Assembly (NCBI RefSeq): GCF_013523165.1
Contig: NZ_JAAMQI010000004.1
Location: 181,575-245,574, forward strand
Length of the DNA: 64,000 nt
Source of the DNA: Pseudomonas entomophila
GTDB taxonomy: Bacteria; Pseudomonadota; Gammaproteobacteria; Pseudomonadales; Pseudomonadaceae
Direction of reading: 5' to 3'
Shown: positions 9,447 through 17,966 of the stretch, piece after piece
Numbering within the stretch: the stretch's first letter is position 1
Layout of the letters: the number at the start of each line of letters is the position of its first letter
Made by a program: the position numbers and the translations under genes
Notes under the pieces: generated by a model
The model's input: the letters and a program-made list of their open reading frames with translations, nothing else
The model's database searches: none
What the model was told of the DNA's origin: nothing

Positions 9447-10754
9447 CTAGCCTCGACACCACTGGGTCGGGTCGCTCGGACGGCCTTGTTGACGGATCGC
9501 GAAGTACAAGCCCGCGCTTTCCTGCCCACCGCTGTCGCCGACGGTGGATATGGCTTCACCCGCTTTGACGATATCGCCAGCGCTCTTGAGCAGGCTCTGG
9601 TTGTGACCATACAGGCTCAGGTAGCCGTTGCCATGGTCGAGGATGACCAACAGCCCTGCGCCACGCAACCACTCGGCGAACACCACACGGCCCCCATGCA
9701 CGGCGCGGACCCGCGTGCCGACCGGCGCACCGATCATCACACCGTCCCACTTGGCCCTGACATCGCCGCCGCGTGCATCGCCGAAACGTGCCAGCAGTCG
9801 ACCATCGACCGGCCATGGAAGTTTTCCACGAGCGGCAGAAAAAGCCCCGCCATAGCTGGCGCCGGCACTGCTGACCACGGGGCCGGCAGACGGGCGTGGC
9901 GCGACGGGGGTGGGCGCCGGGGCGGTGTCCTGGGCCTCCCGGCTGGCCTGGGCACGGGCTTGTGCTTCACGTTGGCGGCGTTCGGCCTCCTGCTGCGCGA
10001 GCAGGGCACGCTGGCGCGCCTCTTCGGCTTCTCGCGCCTGGCGCGCCAGGGTCTCTTCAATGGTCTTGAGCACCTTGCCCAGTTCGGCCTGGTCCTGCTG
10101 ACGCGCCTGAAGCTTCTGGTCACGGTCCTTCATGTCGGCGTTGAGCTTGGCCAGCACCTGGCGCCGCTCGCTGCGCACCGCCTCGAGTGCCTGGCGCCGG
10201 CTGTCGAGGTTGCCCCGTTCGGCCAGCAGTTGCGCCTGCTGTCGGGCGATGTCCTGCTCGACGCCTGCCAGTTGCTTCAAGGTCTGGTTGAAGGCATGCA
10301 GTTGCGTCAGGCGTGCCTTGCTCAGGTAATCGTAATAGGTCAGGGTGCGGGCGAAGCGCTCGGGGTTCTGCTGGTTGAGCAGCAGCTTGAGGTATTCCTC
10401 ACGGCCGTTCTGGTAGGCCGAGCGCGCCTGGATGGCGATCAGGCGCTGCTGTTCGGTGCGGGCGGTCTGGAGTTTTTTTTTCTCGAGATCAAGGCGCTCC
10501 AGCTCGCCCTCGGTCTTTTTTAGCGACTCCTGCAGGGCCTCCACCTGCTTTTCCAGCGTGCCGATATCGGTTTCGGTGGCCTTGAGGTCTTTTTGCACCC
10601 CGGACTTTTCCGCTTCCAGTTTACGCAGGACCTTTTGCAGCTCGACGATATCCTGGCGAGTGGCGTCCAGCTGTTGCTGGGTCTGCGCGCGTTCGTCGGC
10701 GAAGGCCGGGCTCAGCAGGCAGGTCAGGACTAAGGGGATCAGGGCGCGAAGCAT
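9447..10754 (-). CDS. EnvC-like murein hydrolase activator, M23 peptidase domain
   Basis: The 435-residue protein has a signal peptide (MLRALIPLVLTCLLSPAFA), a long N-terminal coiled coil (about residues 20-260, with heptad runs such as LEKQVEALQESLKKTEGELERL), a Pro/Ala-rich linker and a C-terminal LytM/M23 domain (about 310-435). The LytM domain keeps GTRVRAVHGGRVVFAEW and DHGNGYLSLYGH but lacks a clear full set of zinc ligands (HxH is replaced around GHNQSL). This agrees with EnvC-type activators, which stimulate amidases rather than cut peptidoglycan themselves. It is the first gene of a minus-strand set with ctpA and the deacetylase, 90 bp before ctpA. Confidence 0.88.
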   Translation of the reverse strand: MLRALIPLVLTCLLSPAFADERAQTQQQLDATRQDIVELQKVLRKLEAEKSGVQKDLKATETDIGTLEKQVEALQESLKKTEGELERLDLEKKKLQTARTEQQRLIAIQARSAYQNGREEYLKLLLNQQNPERFARTLTYYDYLSKARLTQLHAFNQTLKQLAGVEQDIARQQAQLLAERGNLDSRRQALEAVRSERRQVLAKLNADMKDRDQKLQARQQDQAELGKVLKTIEETLARQAREAEEARQRALLAQQEAERRQREAQARAQASREAQDTAPAPTPVAPRPSAGPVVSSAGASYGGAFSAARGKLPWPVDGRLLARFGDARGGDVRAKWDGVMIGAPVGTRVRAVHGGRVVFAEWLRGAGLLVILDHGNGYLSLYGHNQSLLKSAGDIVKAGEAISTVGDSGGQESAGLYFAIRQQGRPSDPTQWCRG

Positions 10755-10904
10755 GGGGTGGGCATACCGGGGATGGAGATCGACCTAGTATGCCCGCCAT
10801 GGCGCACAAAAAAAATGCTTGCCGGCATCCAGGGCGCGGGTGATGCCATCGCCAGCCGGCGTCGACGGCCTGGGCCGCCTCCGCTGGCTGGCGAACGGCA
10901 CGGC

Positions 10905-12440
10905 TCAGGCGTCGATCAGGATCGACGTGCCGGTCATCTCGGCCGGCTGTGGCAGGCCCAGCAGCTTGAGCATGGTCGGCGCCACGTCGGCCAGGACGCC
11001 GCCGTCACGCACCTTGAGGTTGCGCTTGCCGACGTAGATGAACGGTACCGGCTCGGTGGTGTGCGCGGTGTGCGCCTGGCCGGTGCATTCGTCTTCCATC
11101 TGCTCGACGTTGCCGTGGTCGGCCGTCACCAGTGCTTCGCCGCCGACCTTGTCCAGCGCCTCGACGATGCGGCCCACGCAGGTGTCGAGTGCCTCGACCG
11201 CCTTGACGGCCGCTGCGAACACGCCGGTGTGGCCGACCATGTCGCCGTTGGCGTAGTTGACGATGATCACGTCGAACCGCTGCTGCTCGATGGCCTCGAC
11301 GATGCGGTCGGTGACCTCCGGCGCGTTCATTTCCGGCTGCAGGTCGTAGGTCGCGACCTTCGGCGACGGGATCAGGATGCGCTCTTCGCCTTCGAAGGGC
11401 TCCTCGCGGCCCCCGGAGAAGAAGAAGGTCACGTGGGCGTATTTCTCGGTCTCGGCGATGCGCAGCTGGGTCTTGCCGTGCTTGGCCAGGTACTCGCCCA
11501 GGACGTTGTCCAGGCTGGCGGGTGCGAAGGCTGCGGGGGCCGGAATCTTGGCCGAGTACTGGGTCAGGCCGATGTAGGCCGCGAGCTTGGGCAGGCGCGC
11601 CCGCGGGAATTCGTTGAAGTCCGGCTCGACGAACGCGCGCGACAGTTCACGCGCACGGTCGGCCCGGAAGTTCATGAAGATCACCGCGTCGCCGTCTTCG
11701 ACCGTGACCGCCTCGCCAACGCGTGTGGCCTTGACGAATTCGTCGCTCTCGTCGCGCGCATAGGCGGCTTGCAGGCCGGCCAGGGCAGTGTCGGCGCTGT
11801 AGTCGGCAGTGCTGTCGACGATCAGGTTGTAGGCCGCGCTGACACGGTCCCACCGGTTGTCGCGGTCCATCGCGAAGTAACGACCGATCAGGCTGGCGAT
11901 GCGGCCCTTGCCCAGGCGGGCGAAAGTGGCGTCCATCAGCTCGATGGACGCCTGGGCGCTGCGCGGTGCGGTGTCGCGACCGTCGAGGAAGGCATGCAGG
12001 TAAATCGTCTCGGCGCCGCGCTGGGCGGCCAGCTCGACCATGGCGACCAGGTGATCCTGGTGACTGTGAACGCCCCCGTCCGACAGCAGGCCAAGCACGT
12101 GGACCGCCTTGCCGGCGCCGACGGCCTTGTCCACGGCCCCGGTCAGCACCGGGTTTTCGAAGAACTCGCCATCGCGGATCGCTTTGGTGACGCGGGTGAA
12201 GTCCTGGTACACCACACGCCCGGCACCCAGGTTCATGTGTCCGACTTCGGAGTTGCCCATCTGTCCATCCGGCAGGCCGACGTCCATCCCGGAACCCGAG
12301 ATCAGCCCATGGGGCAGGGTGGCGCGCAGGCGATCGTAGACCGGCGTGTTCGCGGCATGGATGGCGTTGTACTCGGGGCTCTCGCTGTGCCCGAAGCCAT
12401 CCAGGATGATCAGGACCAAGGGTTTGGGCGTACTCGTCAT
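10905..12440 (-). CDS. gpmI: 2,3-bisphosphoglycerate-independent phosphoglycerate mutase
   Basis: The 511-residue enzyme interconverts 2- and 3-phosphoglycerate in glycolysis and gluconeogenesis using two Mn2+. The start [17 protein letters not shown] (ATG at 12440) gives the usual length; 14 extra in-frame codons upstream are not family-like. The metal-binding LDGFG appears at about residue 15. The phosphoserine region [16 protein letters not shown] lies at about 60-75, with Ser about 65. [38 protein letters not shown] and TADHGN carry the remaining active-site residues. It is transcribed alone, divergent from the rhodanese-grxC-secB operon. Confidence 0.96.
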   Translation of the reverse strand: MTSTPKPLVLIILDGFGHSESPEYNAIHAANTPVYDRLRATLPHGLISGSGMDVGLPDGQMGNSEVGHMNLGAGRVVYQDFTRVTKAIRDGEFFENPVLTGAVDKAVGAGKAVHVLGLLSDGGVHSHQDHLVAMVELAAQRGAETIYLHAFLDGRDTAPRSAQASIELMDATFARLGKGRIASLIGRYFAMDRDNRWDRVSAAYNLIVDSTADYSADTALAGLQAAYARDESDEFVKATRVGEAVTVEDGDAVIFMNFRADRARELSRAFVEPDFNEFPRARLPKLAAYIGLTQYSAKIPAPAAFAPASLDNVLGEYLAKHGKTQLRIAETEKYAHVTFFFSGGREEPFEGEERILIPSPKVATYDLQPEMNAPEVTDRIVEAIEQQRFDVIIVNYANGDMVGHTGVFAAAVKAVEALDTCVGRIVEALDKVGGEALVTADHGNVEQMEDECTGQAHTAHTTEPVPFIYVGKRNLKVRDGGVLADVAPTMLKLLGLPQPAEMTGTSILIDA

Positions 12441-12584
12441 CGGATCCCACTCACAATTGTCAAAGAGGATAAGGACACGCATTTTAGGGCAAATTCACCC
12501 GGGCTGACGAACATTCGTCCGCCGGGGCGTCGATCGGGTCGCTTCGCCGGTGGGTGACAAGATCTTTCAAGGCGTCCGTCGGGC

Positions 12585-12613
12585 TTTGGTGGGTCAGGGG
12601 CGGTGTGTATACT
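12585..12613 (+). promoter_or_regulatory. Predicted sigma-70 promoter for rhodanese-grxC-secB
   Basis: TTTGGT (12585..12590) and TATACT (12608..12613) are separated by 17 bp and lie 35 bp upstream of the rhodanese start. A TG just before the -10 gives an extended -10 character. No experimental support. Confidence 0.5.
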
Positions 12614-12647
12614 GGCCGACATTTTCACTCGCCTGGAACACCCACCG

Positions 12648-13061
12648 ATGGTTGCCAACCTGATTCAATTCGCTACCAACCACTTCATCCTGGTGGCGAT
12701 CTTCGTCGTTCTGCTGATCCTGCTGCTGCTCAACGAAATGCGCCGCGGCGGCCAGAGCCTGAGCAACGGCCAGCTGACCGCCCTGGTCAACGCCGACAAG
12801 GCCGTGGTCGTCGACATCCGCACCGCCAAGGAATACGCCGCAGGCCACATCGTCGGCGCCTTGAACATCCCGCAGGACAAGCTGGTCGGTCGTGTGGGCG
12901 AGCTGGAAAAGCACAAGGCCAAGACCCTGATCCTGGTCGACAGCATGGGCCAGCATGCCGGTACGCACTGCCGTGAACTGCTCAAGTCCGGCTTTACTGC
13001 CGCCAAGCTCAGTGGCGGTGTGTCCAGCTGGAAAGCCGACAACCTGCCTTTGGTGAAGTGA
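12648..13061 (+). CDS. Membrane-anchored rhodanese-like protein (YibN type)
   Basis: The 137-residue protein has one N-terminal membrane helix (about residues 10-28, FILVAIFVVLLILLLL) followed by a rhodanese domain with the typical VVVDIRTAKEYAAGHIVGALNIP block. At the active-site loop position the sequence is LILVDSMGQHAGTHCREL. The canonical catalytic Cys of the CxxGxR loop is not in its usual place, so sulfurtransferase activity is doubtful. The start at 12648 is chosen because it begins at the family N-terminus (MVANLIQFA). It is separated by one base from grxC and lies 2 genes from secB, the order known from E. coli yibN-grxC-secB. A role in membrane protein biogenesis or redox is inferred from context only. 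Confidence 0.85.
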   Translation: MVANLIQFATNHFILVAIFVVLLILLLLNEMRRGGQSLSNGQLTALVNADKAVVVDIRTAKEYAAGHIVGALNIPQDKLVGRVGELEKHKAKTLILVDSMGQHAGTHCRELLKSGFTAAKLSGGVSSWKADNLPLVK

Positions 13062-13062
13062 T

Positions 13063-13317
13063 ATGAAGCCCGTCCTCATCTACTCCAGCGATTATTGCCC
13101 CTACTGCATCCGCGCCAAGCAGCTGCTTACCCGTAAAGGCGTCGACTTCGAGGAGATCAGGGTCGATGGCAAGCCGCAGTTGCGCGCCGAGATGAGCCAG
13201 AAAGCCGGTCGCACCTCGGTGCCCCAGATCTGGATCGGTGACACCCACGTCGGCGGTTGCGACGAACTCCACGCCCTCGAACGCGCCGGTCGGCTCGACA
13301 CGCTGCTCGGGGCGTGA
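13063..13317 (+). CDS. grxC: Glutaredoxin 3
   Basis: The 84-residue glutaredoxin has the dithiol active site CPYC at residues 11-14 (SDYCPYCIRAKQLL), the cis-proline segment TSVPQIWIG and the GGCDEL glutathione-binding motif. It reduces disulfides with glutathione in the cytoplasm. It is translationally adjacent to the rhodanese gene (one base apart) and lies 40 bp upstream of secB. Confidence 0.95.
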   Translation: MKPVLIYSSDYCPYCIRAKQLLTRKGVDFEEIRVDGKPQLRAEMSQKAGRTSVPQIWIGDTHVGGCDELHALERAGRLDTLLGA

Positions 13318-13357
13318 TGCCTCCACTGTTCCACCTTCTTCAGGATAAGGATCTGCC

Positions 13358-13840
13358 ATGACTGACCAACAGACCACCGGCGCGGCCGAAGACACTTCCC
13401 CGCAGTTCTCCATGCAGCGCATCTACGTGCGTGACCTGTCGTTCGAGGCCCCGAAAAGCCCGGCGATCTTCCGCCAGCAGTGGGAGCCGAGCGTCGCGCT
13501 GGACCTGAACACCAAGCAAAAAGCCCTGGAAGGCGACTTCCATGAAGTCGTGCTGACGCTGTCGGTCACCGTCAAGAACGGTGAAGAAGTCGCATTCATC
13601 GCCGAAGTTCAGCAGGCAGGCATTTTCCTGATCAAGAACCTCGATGCGGCTTCGATGAGCCACACCCTGGGTGCGTTCTGCCCGAACATCCTGTTCCCCT
13701 ACGCGCGCGAAACCCTCGACAGCCTGGTGACCCGTGGCTCGTTCCCGGCCCTGATGCTGTCGCCGGTCAACTTCGACGCGTTGTACGCGCAAGAAATGCA
13801 GCGCATGCAGGAAGCCGGCGAGGCGCCGTCGCTGCAGTAA
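13358..13840 (+). CDS. secB: Protein-export chaperone SecB
   Basis: The 160-residue tetrameric chaperone keeps precursors unfolded and delivers them to SecA. The sequence shows the usual SecB landmarks: [13 protein letters not shown] near residue 25, the central [21 protein letters not shown], and [11 protein letters not shown] (about 105-115) followed by [19 protein letters not shown]. Length and termini match the family. It is the last gene of the rhodanese-grxC-secB operon, followed by a terminator-like hairpin. Confidence 0.97.
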   Translation: MTDQQTTGAAEDTSPQFSMQRIYVRDLSFEAPKSPAIFRQQWEPSVALDLNTKQKALEGDFHEVVLTLSVTVKNGEEVAFIAEVQQAGIFLIKNLDAASMSHTLGAFCPNILFPYARETLDSLVTRGSFPALMLSPVNFDALYAQEMQRMQEAGEAPSLQ

Positions 13841-13850
13841 GGCACGACCC

Positions 13851-13878
13851 TCGGCCCGAGACGCTCGTCTCGGGCCGA
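13851..13878 (+). terminator. Terminator after secB
   Basis: A 12-bp perfect stem (TCGGCCCGAGAC / GTCTCGGGCCGA) with a GCTC loop begins 10 bp after the secB stop and is followed by a pyrimidine-rich CCCCTTTGT tail. Confidence 0.75.
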
Positions 13879-13940
13879 TACCCCTTTGTATCTGCCTTCC
13901 GGGCTTCATCACGTTGATCGTTCAGCGAAGCGACTACCGC

Positions 13941-13965
13941 CATCGCGGGCAAGCCCGCTCCCACA
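13941..13965 (+). repeat. REP element
   Basis: A single copy of the P. putida-type REP with GCGGGCAAGCCCGC as its palindromic core followed by TCCCACA, in the secB-trmL intergenic gap. The same unit recurs at 40738..40763, 50796..50820, 51463..51489 and 58073..58097. Confidence 0.85.
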
Positions 13966-14095
13966 AGGCCAATCAGTAGGCTGATGCTGGGGCAGTGGCT
14001 TGGAATGAGGGACGGTTGGACTTGCCAGCGATAGGGCCGGCGACTTCACTGCCTCGCTCGTTCACTGCCGTGAACCCGTCGAACGCCGCTGCGCC

Positions 14096-14551
14096 TCACG
14101 CGAAGCCTTGCTGCCGCCATGCCTCATACACCGCCACCGCCACGGTATTGGACAGGTTCAAGCTCCTGCACCCAGGCTGCATCGGCAGTCGCACCCGCTG
14201 TTCGGCCGGCAGGCTGTCGAGCACGTCGGCCGGTAGCCCGCGGCTCTCCGGCCCGAACAGAAACGCATCCCCTGGCACGTAGGCCACCTCGTGGTACGGG
14301 TGCGACGCCTTGGTCGTGAACGCGAACACACGTGGCTGTCCCAGGCTTTCCAGGCACTGCGCCAGGCTTTCGTGACGCTTGAGCGTGGCATACTCGTGGT
14401 AGTCCAGCCCGGCACGGCGCAGGCGTTTGTCGTCCAGCTCGAAGCCGATCGGTTCGATCAGGTGCAGGGCGCAGCCACTGTTGGCGCACAGGCGAATGAT
14501 GTTGCCGGTATTCGGCGGAATTTCAGGTTGAAAAAGGATCACGTGAAACAT
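14096..14551 (-). CDS. trmL: tRNA (cytidine/uridine-2'-O-)-methyltransferase TrmL
   Basis: The 151-residue SPOUT methyltransferase modifies the wobble base (position 34) of leucine tRNAs. It starts MFHVILFQPEIPPNTGNIIRLCAN and contains the three SPOUT knot motifs: NTGN at the N-terminus, FLFGPESRGLP (about residue 100) and MQPGCRSLNLSNTVAVAVYEAWRQ at the C-terminus. The ATG at 14551 is supported by GGAG 6 bases upstream. Its start codon overlaps the start codon of the plus-strand gene at 14550 (shared CATG). Confidence 0.95.
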   Translation of the reverse strand: MFHVILFQPEIPPNTGNIIRLCANSGCALHLIEPIGFELDDKRLRRAGLDYHEYATLKRHESLAQCLESLGQPRVFAFTTKASHPYHEVAYVPGDAFLFGPESRGLPADVLDSLPAEQRVRLPMQPGCRSLNLSNTVAVAVYEAWRQQGFA

Positions 14552-14987
14552 GCACGGCTCCAAGCACGAAGATGGCGAGCATTCTACCCCTGAACCGGAC
14601 CCGCGTTATAAGGCCTGGAAGCGCATGCTGCTGTCCTTGGCGTTGTTCGGGGTGCTGGTCGGCCTGATGATCGGGCGTCTGACCACACCCCAGACGCCCG
14701 TGCTCGAACAGATCCAGGTGCAGGAAGGTGGCCTGGACCTCTGGTTCGACGAGGCGCCGAAACTGCACGGTGAGCTGGTCGACGGCACTGTGGCCGTGCT
14801 CTTCGAGGCGACGGGTACGCCGGCGCGTGGGCATGTGCAATGGCAAGGCAAGCCTGTGGCCTGGCAGGTACGTGCACGCAAGGAGGGAATGTTTCTGACT
14901 CTGGTGGCCGCTCGCCCCCTGCACGGTGACTGGCACGGTGCAGAGGAGGCGGGGCGCTGGCGGGTGCGGGTGACGCTGCGCGAATAA
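14550..14987 (+). CDS. Conserved hypothetical single-pass membrane protein
   Basis: I do not recognise a named family. The 145-residue product has an acidic, polar N-terminus (about 25 residues), one hydrophobic helix (about 27-43, MLLSLALFGVLVGLMIG) and a roughly 100-residue beta-rich periplasmic-type tail with many Gly/Trp pairs, ending in a typical VRVTLRE strand. AAGGA lies about 11 bases upstream of the ATG. The start overlaps that of divergent trmL, and the 3' end meets the predicted terminator of the sRNA on the other strand. An alternative start at 14623 would remove the polar leader and begin directly at the membrane helix. Confidence 0.75.
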   Translation: MHGSKHEDGEHSTPEPDPRYKAWKRMLLSLALFGVLVGLMIGRLTTPQTPVLEQIQVQEGGLDLWFDEAPKLHGELVDGTVAVLFEATGTPARGHVQWQGKPVAWQVRARKEGMFLTLVAARPLHGDWHGAEEAGRWRVRVTLRE

Positions 14988-15038
14988 AAGAGGGGATGTC
15001 TCGGCCTGCCTGTACCGAGGTCCCCAAAACGGTAAGTA
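14985..15038 (-). ncRNA. Predicted nitrogen-regulated small RNA (NrsZ-like)
   Basis: Downstream of ntrC on the same strand there is a compact non-coding unit: a sigma-54 promoter (15049..15064), a start expected about 12 bases later (near 15038), and after about 15 nt a strong hairpin (15025..14992; GGGGACCTCGG paired with CCGAGACATCCCC) ending in CTCTTTTATT. The predicted RNA is about 50-55 nt. In P. aeruginosa the nitrogen-responsive sRNA NrsZ is encoded just downstream of ntrC and depends on sigma-54/NtrC, so position and control match. Sequence homology was not tested. The exact 5' end is inferred from the promoter only. Confidence 0.6.
14986..15025 (-). terminator. Terminator of the predicted sRNA
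   Basis: On the minus strand an interrupted stem (GGGGA and CTCGG paired with CCGAG and TCCCC) closes a 10-base loop and is followed by TCTTTTATT. It overlaps the stop codon of the convergent gene at 14550..14987 and could stop transcription from both sides. Confidence 0.6.
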
Positions 15039-15048
15039 CCTGGACTAT

Positions 15049-15064
15049 TGCAGATGCCGTGCCA
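15049..15064 (-). promoter_or_regulatory. Sigma-54 promoter of the predicted sRNA
   Basis: On the minus strand TGGCACGGCATCTGCA matches the -24/-12 consensus TGGCACG-N4-TTGCW at all positions except one (C for T in the -12 element). The invariant GG and GC are correctly spaced. It lies 136 bp after the ntrC stop and cannot drive any minus-strand protein gene before trmL. Confidence 0.75.
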
Positions 15065-15129
15065 GGTTCGGAAAACCCCGTGAAACCGCCGCGCGTGGCG
15101 GTAGCTCGACCAGGATGACCCGTGAAAGT

Positions 15130-15164
15130 GCCTTGATGCGGTGCAGCAGGCACACGCACGGTGC
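15130..15164. promoter_or_regulatory. NtrC binding sites upstream of the sRNA promoter
   Basis: GCACACGCACGGTGC (15150..15164) matches the NtrC dyad GCACC-N5-GGTGC with one mismatch. A weaker copy, GCCTTGATGCGGTGC (15130..15144), keeps one perfect half-site. The pair lies about 65-115 bp upstream of the sigma-54 box, the usual range for an NtrC enhancer. Confidence 0.65.
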
Positions 15165-15199
15165 ATTCGGCGCCTCCCTGCGCCGTTCCTCACCCCCTG

Positions 15200-16630
15200 T
15201 CAGTCGGCATCATCCTCTTCCGAGCCGCCGACGTTCATTTCCAGTTCCTTGATTTTGCGCGTCAGCGTGTTGCGCCCCCAGCCCAGCAGCACGGCGGCAT
15301 CGCGTCGACGCCCCGCCGTGTGCTTGAGTGCGGTCTCGATCATGATCCGCTCGAAACTCGGCACGGCGCTGTCCAGCAGGCTGGTCTGGCCGCGCGCCAG
15401 GGCCTGGTCGGCCCACTGGCGCAAGGCCTGTTCCCAGTTGGAGACCGGCGCCGCGTCCTGAGGCAGGTTCAACAGCTCAGGCGGCAGGTCGCCGATCAGC
15501 ACCTCACGGCTCGACGCCATCACGGTGATCCAGCGACAGGTGTTCTCCAGTTGGCGAACGTTGCCCGGCCAGGGCAGGTTGCGCATGAACGCCTCGGTCT
15601 CCGGCTTGAGCAGTTTTGGCTCGACCGCCAGCTCCTGCGCGGCGCGACCCAGGAAGTGCCGCGCCAGGGTCGGGATGTCTTCACGGCGATCGGCCAGGCG
15701 TGGAATGTGGATGCGGATCACGTTCAGGCGATGGAACAGGTCCTCGCGGAACTTGCCCGCCTGCACCAGGGTTTCCAGGTTCTGGTGGGTCGCCGCGATG
15801 ATGCGCACATCCACTTTCACCGGAATGTGCCCGCCTACCCGGTAGAACTCACCATCGGCCAGCACGCGCAGCAGTCGGGTCTGGGTGTCGGCAGGCATGT
15901 CGCCGATCTCGTCGAGAAACAGCGTACCGCCATCGGCCTGTTCGAAGCGGCCACGGCGCAGGTTGGCCGCCCCCGTGAACGCGCCTTTCTCATGGCCGAA
16001 CAGCTCGGACTCCATCAGGTCCTTGGGGATCGCGGCCATGTTCAGGGCGATGAAGGGCGCGGCAGCACGTGGGCTGTGTCGGTGCAGGGCATGCGCCACC
16101 AATTCCTTGCCGGTCCCGGACTCGCCGTTGATCAGGACGGTGATGTTGGAATGGCTCAATCGCCCGATGGCCCGGAAGACCTCCTGCATCGCCGGCGCCT
16201 CGCCGATGATCTCGGGCGTACGGGCCAGGGCCGCCGGCGCGCTCAGGCCTTGTTGTTCCTGCGCATGCTGGTTGGCGCGCTTGACCAGCGCCACGGCTTC
16301 GTCGATGTCGAACGGCTTGGGCAGGTACTCGAACGCGCCCCCCTGGTAGGACGCCACGGCACTGTCCAGGTCGGAATGCGCGGTCATGATGATCACCGGC
16401 AGCCGCGGATACTGCTCGCGGATCTGCGCTAGCAGGTCCAGGCCACTGGCGCCCGGCATGCGGATATCGGAAATGATCACGTCCGGCTGCTGGCGAGCCA
16501 GGCGGCCCATGACACCGTCGGCGCTGTCGAAACTCTGGGTGTTCATGCCCTCTTGCTGCAGGGCTTTTTCCAGCACCCAGCGGATCGAGCGGTCGTCGTC
16601 GACGATCCAGACGGTTTCACTTCGACTCAT
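15200..16630 (-). CDS. ntrC: Nitrogen regulation response regulator NtrC (NR-I)
   Basis: The 476-residue sigma-54 enhancer-binding protein has a receiver domain (residues 1-120) with the acidic pocket DDD 11-13 and phospho-acceptor Asp55 in IISDIRMPG. The AAA+ domain (about 140-380) shows Walker A GESGTGKE, the sigma-54-contacting GAFTGA loop and Walker [11 protein letters not shown]. The C-terminal Fis-type helix-turn-helix contains [21 protein letters not shown]. It activates nitrogen-assimilation promoters when phosphorylated by NtrB. The start overlaps the ntrB stop by 4 bp, so the two are translationally coupled. Confidence 0.97.
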   Translation of the reverse strand: MSRSETVWIVDDDRSIRWVLEKALQQEGMNTQSFDSADGVMGRLARQQPDVIISDIRMPGASGLDLLAQIREQYPRLPVIIMTAHSDLDSAVASYQGGAFEYLPKPFDIDEAVALVKRANQHAQEQQGLSAPAALARTPEIIGEAPAMQEVFRAIGRLSHSNITVLINGESGTGKELVAHALHRHSPRAAAPFIALNMAAIPKDLMESELFGHEKGAFTGAANLRRGRFEQADGGTLFLDEIGDMPADTQTRLLRVLADGEFYRVGGHIPVKVDVRIIAATHQNLETLVQAGKFREDLFHRLNVIRIHIPRLADRREDIPTLARHFLGRAAQELAVEPKLLKPETEAFMRNLPWPGNVRQLENTCRWITVMASSREVLIGDLPPELLNLPQDAAPVSNWEQALRQWADQALARGQTSLLDSAVPSFERIMIETALKHTAGRRRDAAVLLGWGRNTLTRKIKELEMNVGGSEEDDAD

Positions 16631-17712
16631 GAGACGGTGGCTCCTTGTTCCAGGGGCAGGAAGATCGAGAACGTGGTGTGGCCTGGATGGCTGTCACATT
16701 CGATCAGGCCCTGATGCTGGCTGATGATGTTCTGGGTGATGGCCAGGCCCAGCCCGGTACCGTCCGGGCGTCCGCTGACCATGGGGTAGAAGAGGGTGTC
16801 CTGCAGCTCGGCAGGAATGCCGGGGCCGTTGTCGATGATCTCGACACGGGCCACCAGGCGGTGCCGGGTATGGCCGATGGTGAACTGGCGCATGGCGCGG
16901 CTGCGCAAGGTGATGCGGCCCAGGCGCAGCTCGTTCTGCGCACCGATCGCCTGCATGGCGTTGCGCACGATGTTCAGCACGGCCTGGATCATCTGCTCGC
17001 GATCGATCAGCACGTCCGGCAGGCTCGGGTCGTAGTCGCGCACCAGGGTGATGACGCCCTGGCTTTCGGCCTCCACCAGGCTGCAGACCCGCTCCAGCAC
17101 CTCATGGATGTTGGTCATGGCCAGCGAGGGCAACTTGTTCGAGCCCAGCATGCGGTCGACCAGGTTACGCAGGCGGTCGGCTTCCTCGATGATCACGTTG
17201 GTGTAGTCGCGCAGGTCATCTCCGGGCAGCTGCCGGGCCAGCAACTGGGCGGCGCCACGGATGCCGCCCAGCGGGTTCTTGATCTCGTGGGCCAGGCCAC
17301 GCACCAGCATCTTGGTGGTCTCCTGCTTGGACAGTTGCGCTTCTTCCTTGGTGATGCGCAGCAGGCGGTCACGCGGGTGCACTTCCAGCAGCAACAAGGT
17401 CTGGCCTTGATTGAGGATCGGCGTGACGGCGTAGTCGACGGTCAGGCTCTGGCCATTGAGCGAGGTCAGCTGCGCTTCGCGCTTGGTGAAGGGGTGGGCC
17501 TGTTCGACGGCCTGGCGCAGCGAATTGAGCGCCTCGGCCGACTCGGTGAACAGCTCGCTGATGAACTGCCCGTGGCTGCGCTGACCACTGACCGCCAGCA
17601 GCATCTCGGCGGCCGGGTTCATGTATTCCAGGCGCAGCGCACTGTCGAGCAGTAGGGTGGCGGTGGTGAGGTTGTCCAGGAGCAGACGGTGCAGCGCATC
17701 ACTGATGGTCAT
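16627..17712 (-). CDS. ntrB: Nitrogen sensor histidine kinase NtrB (NR-II)
   Basis: The 361-residue soluble kinase/phosphatase has a PAS domain (about residues 10-110, LLDSALRLEYMNPAAEMLL), the H-box GLAHEIKNPLGGIRGA with the phospho-accepting histidine at about 138, an N-box IVRNAMQAI, and the ATP-binding G-boxes IIDNGPGIP and GTGLGLAI. There is no membrane segment, as expected; PII (GlnB/GlnK) controls it. The start MTISDALHRLLLDNL (17712) gives the family length, with AGAGG 14 bases upstream; longer in-frame extensions are not family-like. An NtrC-like site lies about 230 bp upstream. Confidence 0.96.
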   Translation of the reverse strand: MTISDALHRLLLDNLTTATLLLDSALRLEYMNPAAEMLLAVSGQRSHGQFISELFTESAEALNSLRQAVEQAHPFTKREAQLTSLNGQSLTVDYAVTPILNQGQTLLLLEVHPRDRLLRITKEEAQLSKQETTKMLVRGLAHEIKNPLGGIRGAAQLLARQLPGDDLRDYTNVIIEEADRLRNLVDRMLGSNKLPSLAMTNIHEVLERVCSLVEAESQGVITLVRDYDPSLPDVLIDREQMIQAVLNIVRNAMQAIGAQNELRLGRITLRSRAMRQFTIGHTRHRLVARVEIIDNGPGIPAELQDTLFYPMVSGRPDGTGLGLAITQNIISQHQGLIECDSHPGHTTFSIFLPLEQGATVS

Positions 17713-17941
17713 GGGGCGTCGTCGACCTCTTTTGGCACATGGCTGCCTCGGTGCGGACCGTCGGCGGGCGCCTTGGCGATCCATGGTTCCCGAGAAATGC
17801 AAGAAACAAACCAAGGCTCCGAAAAGAAGCGGCGTTTCGATGAAAAGACCTATATTCGGGCGTGCCCTACCCAAGGTGGGCAGTGTTCTCCCGATGAGTG
17901 CCCCATAAAAGAGTGCGCGTGCCCTGGCCCTCGGGTGAAGC

Positions 17942-17956
17942 GCACCAAATTAGAGC
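17942..17956 (-). promoter_or_regulatory. Possible NtrC site upstream of ntrBC
   Basis: On the minus strand GCTCTAATTTGGTGC has a perfect right half-site (GGTGC) and a degenerate left half at the spacing of the NtrC dyad. It lies between the chorismate mutase gene and ntrB, where NtrC autoregulation of ntrBC is known in enterics. Confidence 0.4.
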
Positions 17957-17966
17957 ATCGACTGTA

